Assembly (NCBI GenBank): GCA_051275515.1
Contig: JBNMOT010000149.1
Coordinates: 1-7,993, forward strand
Source: Oleispira sp051275515
GTDB lineage: Bacteria > Pseudomonadota > Gammaproteobacteria > Pseudomonadales > Oceanobacteraceae
DNA length: 7,993 nt
Reading direction: 5' to 3'
Positions 5,612 to 7,993 of this stretch are shown here, in pieces. The first letter of the stretch is position 1. Each line of letters starts with the position of its first letter. A model generated the notes under the pieces. The model was given only the letters and a program-made list of their open reading frames with translations, did not search any database and was not told where the DNA came from. The position numbers were made by a program, and so were the translations under genes.

Positions 5612-5869
5612 GATTGTTACCTTGTAGCAAAAAACAAATTTTTTTATATTAATTATTACTTGATCTAGCGTTAAAAAACCTAATCCTAACGGCATAAAGC
5701 ATCCGCATTAGATGTGACTGATAGAGCAGACAGCTTTAGAGCTAGTACCTAAATTGGTGGTTGAAAGAGATCATACTTAAGCCCTAACGCTGAAACAGTG
5801 ATTGCAGTATTTATCATTGGTTGGTATTTTACAAATCACTAATAATTATATTCATTATAGGGTTAGGCT
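5612..5869. promoter_or_regulatory. Divergent control region between deacetylase and LysR genes
   Basis: 258 bp shared by two outward-facing genes, the classic place for LysR binding and autoregulation. The CCTAAC motif recurs: CCTAATCCTAAC at 5679-5690, CCTAAC at 5783-5788, and its complement GTTAGG at 5862-5867 touching the LysR ribosome site. AGCGTTA (5667-5673) and TAACGCT (5785-5791) form a distant inverted pair. AT-rich DNA at 5821-5858 probably carries the LysR promoter, but I cannot choose a single -10/-35 pair. No clear T-N11-A box stands out. Confidence 0.5.
5646..5674 (-). promoter_or_regulatory. Candidate sigma-70 promoter of the deacetylase gene
   Basis: On the minus strand TTAACG (5674-5669) and TAATAT (5651-5646) are separated by exactly 17 bp, each matching consensus at 4 of 6 positions. 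Initiation would fall about 25-30 bp before ATG 5611, leaving room for the AAGG ribosome site. Only a pattern match in AT-rich DNA. Confidence 0.4.
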
Positions 5870-6811
5870 ATGCAAGAGCTCGTTTGGAAACTTGACTGGA
5901 ATTTGCTACGCACCTATACGGTGATAGTACAAGAAGGCAGTATTACTAGTGCTGCGAACAAACTGTCTCTGGCACAACCGAGTGTTTCCAATGCGCTTAA
6001 GCGTCTTGAAGAACGCCTAGGGAAAAAACTCATCTATCGCAGCCCAGGGCGTTTTGAGCTGACAAAGCCCGGTCGTTTACTATTTAAGGAATGCGAAGAG
6101 ATTTTTGGTAGCGTCTCGCGGATTACAGTATTGATGCGTGAAGTTGAGGAAGAGCTCACAGGCGAAATACGCATCAGTATGGCCAGTCATATTACTTGTC
6201 CAATCGTAGACAACACGCTCGCCGACTTTCACGCCGCTCATCCGAAAGTGACTTTTAATATGCGGGTTCTCAAGAGCAATGACGTCGAACGTTCTGTACT
6301 GCAAAAAGATGCCAGTTTTGGAATGTCGCTTGATATGGAACGCAATCCACGGCTGAAATACACGCATTTCTATCGAGAATGCTTTGGTTTTTTCTGCGGA
6401 CCTGGGCACCATCTGTTCGGCGTTGAGGGCATTGACATGGCGCAATTAGCCAACGAATCTATCGTTTCGTTTAAGTCTGATCAGCTATTTGACGCATTAG
6501 GGCCAGTAGCGTTGCTGCGGGTTTCAGAGGGCATGCGTGGCCCGGTTGTGGGTACGTCCTCGCATCTTGAAGAAGTGAAGCGCATGATTATAAACGGGCT
6601 TGGAATTGGACCCCTTCCGATACATGTGGTCAGCACCGACATTCGTGACGGATTGCTGTGGCGTTTACCGCCATATGACGCAAGACTTACTGTCGATGTG
6701 AACCTCGTTACCAATCCACGTGCTCACTTGACCCGGGCCGAGTCTGAACTAATAGAACAATTGATCACAACAATTGGGAGTTTTTCGCTAGAAGAGCGCA
6801 CTTATGGTTAG
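5870..6811 (+). CDS. LysR-family transcriptional regulator
   Basis: DNA-binding regulator, 313 aa, standard for the family. The N-terminal winged helix-turn-helix spans about 8-67: LDWNLLRTYTVIVQEGS, then SAANKLSLAQPSVSNALKRL at 27-46 containing the helix-turn-helix, then LGKKLIYRSPGRFELTKPG. A linker helix follows (to about 95), then a periplasmic-binding-protein-like effector domain from TGEIRISMASH (97-107), with a glycine-rich INGLGIGPLP stretch near its C-terminal part. ATG 5870 has AGGGTTAGG just upstream; the start is the usual few residues before LDWNLL. Divergent orientation from the deacetylase gene suggests control of that gene and perhaps the ABC operon, with a co-inducer related to the imported amino acid. 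Effector identity is not visible in the sequence. A terminator-like hairpin follows at 6879. Confidence 0.95.
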   Translation: MQELVWKLDWNLLRTYTVIVQEGSITSAANKLSLAQPSVSNALKRLEERLGKKLIYRSPGRFELTKPGRLLFKECEEIFGSVSRITVLMREVEEELTGEIRISMASHITCPIVDNTLADFHAAHPKVTFNMRVLKSNDVERSVLQKDASFGMSLDMERNPRLKYTHFYRECFGFFCGPGHHLFGVEGIDMAQLANESIVSFKSDQLFDALGPVALLRVSEGMRGPVVGTSSHLEEVKRMIINGLGIGPLPIHVVSTDIRDGLLWRLPPYDARLTVDVNLVTNPRAHLTRAESELIEQLITTIGSFSLEERTYG

Positions 6812-6878
6812 CAGGCGCTGCCACTGATTGGAAAATTGAAATAATAACTGAGTATTCCACGGGTTGAATAATCAATAG

Positions 6879-6904
6879 ATCAAAGACGTTTGATTTGTTT
6901 TTTG
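6879..6904 (+). terminator. Probable intrinsic terminator of the LysR gene
   Basis: ATCAAA (6879-6884), loop GACG, TTTGAT (6889-6894), then TTGTTTTTTG. A six-pair stem with a four-base loop and a U-rich tail fits a rho-independent terminator 68 bp after the stop. The stem is AT-rich, so it would be of modest strength. Confidence 0.5.
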
Positions 6905-7611
6905 TACTAATAGCTGCAAGAGTAAGTACTTAGCCTATAGCCGCGGGTTTATGCACTTAAATCCATGGTGCTCACTGCGCGGGTCAGTTAAAACTGTTCA
7001 TCTTTATCCATCAAAAAAGCGGGAGAGGTGTGTTAAAAGTCAGGCCCTATTTGATTCAAGCTTTGTTGACTTGCATGGCTTACGTTGAGTTAAACTCGTA
7101 GGTGAGCGGATGGCTAAAACGCTAGAGGCATCTCAATTTACTTCACTAAAGCAGTGTATTGATGAGAGTAATGAAAATCACTTTAGTGCTAAACAAACAA
7201 ACAAAACTATAAACAGCAGTTGCGTTTATCACTCAGGCAGTTTTTATCTAAAAAAGAATATCGTGCAGGCCCATGCAACCAATGGTATGTACTGAATCAG
7301 CTATGGTATGGATTGTTGTAACAAGCTGTGGCTATGTACTCAAAAGCTAAAAGCGACCTGCATGAAGGTGTTAGCATTAGTCAAAACTTGTTGCCATTTA
7401 AATTTTAAGTGCCTCAATTTAAGCACTTAAAACTCCGCCATGTAGGGCTTTTTTAGATCTAGAAAATTTACAAAAGAGAACGACTAGCTTAAGCACTAAA
7501 TTGGCACTTTGAGTGTAGGAAATTATTAAACAGGTTGTCTTTTAGGTTCGCCTCTAAGTTTACGGAGCTGATCCTCAGTTTTGGTTTACGACAAATACAG
7601 GTTGAAAGTCA
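6905..7611. other. About 700 bp with no convincing gene, carrying short inverted and direct repeats
   Basis: No frame on either strand has convincing coding character. The longest, ATG 7110 to 7295 (61 codons), has a possible AGCGG ribosome site, but its composition (rich in Asn, Ser, Lys, His) resembles no family I know; it could be a small protein or chance. Short dyads: CAGTT-AA-AACTG (6985-6996), GAGTT-A-AACTC near 7087-7097 and the 10-bp stem at 7403-7432. Imperfect direct repeats: ATGGTATG at 7282 and 7303, and TATGTACT...AGCTA at 7286-7303 and 7333-7349. A decayed mobile element, a pseudogene beyond recognition or an sRNA are all possible; nothing decides between them. Confidence 0.5.
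7403..7432. repeat. Perfect 10-bp inverted repeat TTTTAAGTGC / GCACTTAAAA
   Basis: Arms 7403-7412 and 7423-7432 are exactly complementary around a 10-base loop. TTAAGCACT recurs at 7489-7497, and TAAATTG with GCACTT recurs in inverted relation at about 7497-7508, so this is the core of a small local repeat family. No T-run follows the right arm on the plus strand; on the minus strand the trailing TTTAAAT gives a weak terminator-like profile. Function unknown. Confidence 0.5.
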
Positions 7612-7640
7612 GCGACACCCATATTGTTTAACACTATACT
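7612..7640 (+). promoter_or_regulatory. Candidate sigma-70 promoter of the downstream exported-protein gene
   Basis: GCGACA (7612-7617, 4 of 6 to TTGACA) and TATACT (7635-7640, 5 of 6 to TATAAT) are 17 bp apart. Initiation would fall about 25 bp before ATG 7671 and just upstream of its AGGA ribosome site. Spacing and -10 are good, so this is the best promoter-like match in the window. Confidence 0.5.
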
Positions 7641-7670
7641 AATTTTATTCTCAGATTTAGGATTGTTTTT

Positions 7671-7993
7671 ATGAAGATAAACCATGTTTTATTATCTCCT
7701 TTATTACTTATCATTTTATTAATAACTCCTTTTATAATAAGTGCTAACCCTTTATTAATGCCCTCCAATAATACCGTTACCCAGGAAGCACTGCCGACTG
7801 ATTTACTTCCGCAACAGGTAGGTGATTTTGTTGCACCTTTAAATGAAGAGCAAGTCCGCAACCTATTAATTACTAGTTTACATCAACAAGCAGAAATTAA
7901 TGCACAAGCCGAAATGGCCGAATCTATGTCAATTATTGCTCTTTTGAAAGGCATTTCGGATCCTATGTCTCCGTTGGGTAAAGGTATTCACAC
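7671..7993 (+). CDS. Exported protein N-terminus, possibly an MscS-type mechanosensitive channel (runs off window)
   Basis: ATG 7671 has AGGA 8 nt upstream and a promoter-like site before it. The frame stays open for 107 codons to the window end. Residues 1-25 form a signal peptide: MKIN start, long Leu/Ile core at 6-23, likely cleavage after ISA (23-25). The mature part holds PTDLLPQQVGDF and LNEEQVRNLLITSLHQQAE, which resembles the periplasmic N-terminal segment of large MscS-family channels (laglsdeqvRrLL-type wording), followed by an Ala/Glu-rich helical stretch. No channel pore is in view, so the family call is tentative; it could be another exported or membrane protein. Leucine codons are mostly TTA and the region is more AT-rich than the transporter genes, so it may have a different history. 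It is unlinked in function to the leftward cluster as far as can be seen. Confidence 0.6.
   Translation, partial: MKINHVLLSPLLLIILLITPFIISANPLLMPSNNTVTQEALPTDLLPQQVGDFVAPLNEEQVRNLLITSLHQQAEINAQAEMAESMSIIALLKGISDPMSPLGKGIH

Noticed and set aside
5612..5695. 28-codon N-terminal extension of the deacetylase
   Set aside because: No ribosome site, not family-like, and it runs through the candidate promoter; ATG 5611 has AAGG and the usual MKAVYS-type start.
7110..7295. 61-codon plus-strand frame with a possible ribosome site
   Set aside because: No recognisable domain, atypical composition and surrounding non-coding DNA; kept as a note in the gap entry rather than called as a gene.
7434..7455. 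CCGCC-ATGTA-GGGC followed by TTTTTT as an intrinsic terminator
   Set aside because: Only about three GC pairs in the stem; the T-run alone is not enough.
7634..7861. 75-codon minus-strand frame
   Set aside because: Antisense to the exported-protein start, which has a better ribosome site, promoter and signal peptide; its hydrophobic wording mirrors the signal-peptide codons.
1..7993. CRISPR array, tRNA, rRNA, integron attC sites, transposase genes
   Set aside because: No regular spaced repeats, no cloverleaf or rRNA-like sequence, no attC-type RYYYAAC/GTTRRRY pair of convincing form, and no transposase or integrase motif seen on either strand.

Overview
The window looks like chromosomal DNA of a Gram-negative gammaproteobacterium of marine or environmental type. 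The grounds are an exported periplasmic binding protein with a cleavable signal peptide, short intergenic spacers, canonical SD sequences, moderate GC by eye, and the style of its LysR, HDAC-like and polar amino-acid ABC proteins. I cannot fix the genus from sequence alone.

Layout. Most of the window (1-5611) is a leftward-transcribed cluster. In transcription order it holds an HDAC-superfamily amidohydrolase resembling acetylpolyamine deacetylases (5611-4574), a family 3 periplasmic amino-acid binding protein (4361-3570), two HEQRo-type permeases (3246-2590 and 2574-1918), their ATPase (1918-1121), a Rid-family imine/enamine deaminase (1067-723), and the first 141 codons of a D-amino-acid-transaminase-like class IV aminotransferase (423 to the window edge, cut just before its catalytic lysine). 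A LysR regulator (5870-6811) is transcribed divergently from the deacetylase gene and is the natural candidate regulator. It is followed by a probable terminator (6879-6904). From there to about 7611 I see no convincing gene, only scattered short inverted and direct repeats. A promoter-like site then leads into the start of an exported protein (7671 to the window edge), possibly the N-terminus of an MscS-type mechanosensitive channel.

How the genes could work together (inference). The ABC system imports an amino-acid-like solute. The HDAC-fold enzyme removes an acyl group from an amine. The PLP aminotransferase converts an amino acid, probably a D-enantiomer, to a keto acid. The Rid protein removes reactive imine/enamine intermediates. 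This fits a catabolic island for an omega-N-acylated and/or D-amino acid, a combination I do not recognise as a named pathway.

The most unusual non-coding feature is an indel-free imperfect palindrome of about 157 bp (566-722). It fills the gap between the Rid gene and the aminotransferase gene and begins at the base next to the Rid stop codon. Other sites of possible regulatory interest are tandem TGTCAT-type repeats and a 26-bp-spaced direct repeat upstream of the binding-protein gene, CCTAAC/GTTAGG motifs in the divergent LysR region, and a CCAATG-T-CATTGG palindrome in front of the aminotransferase.
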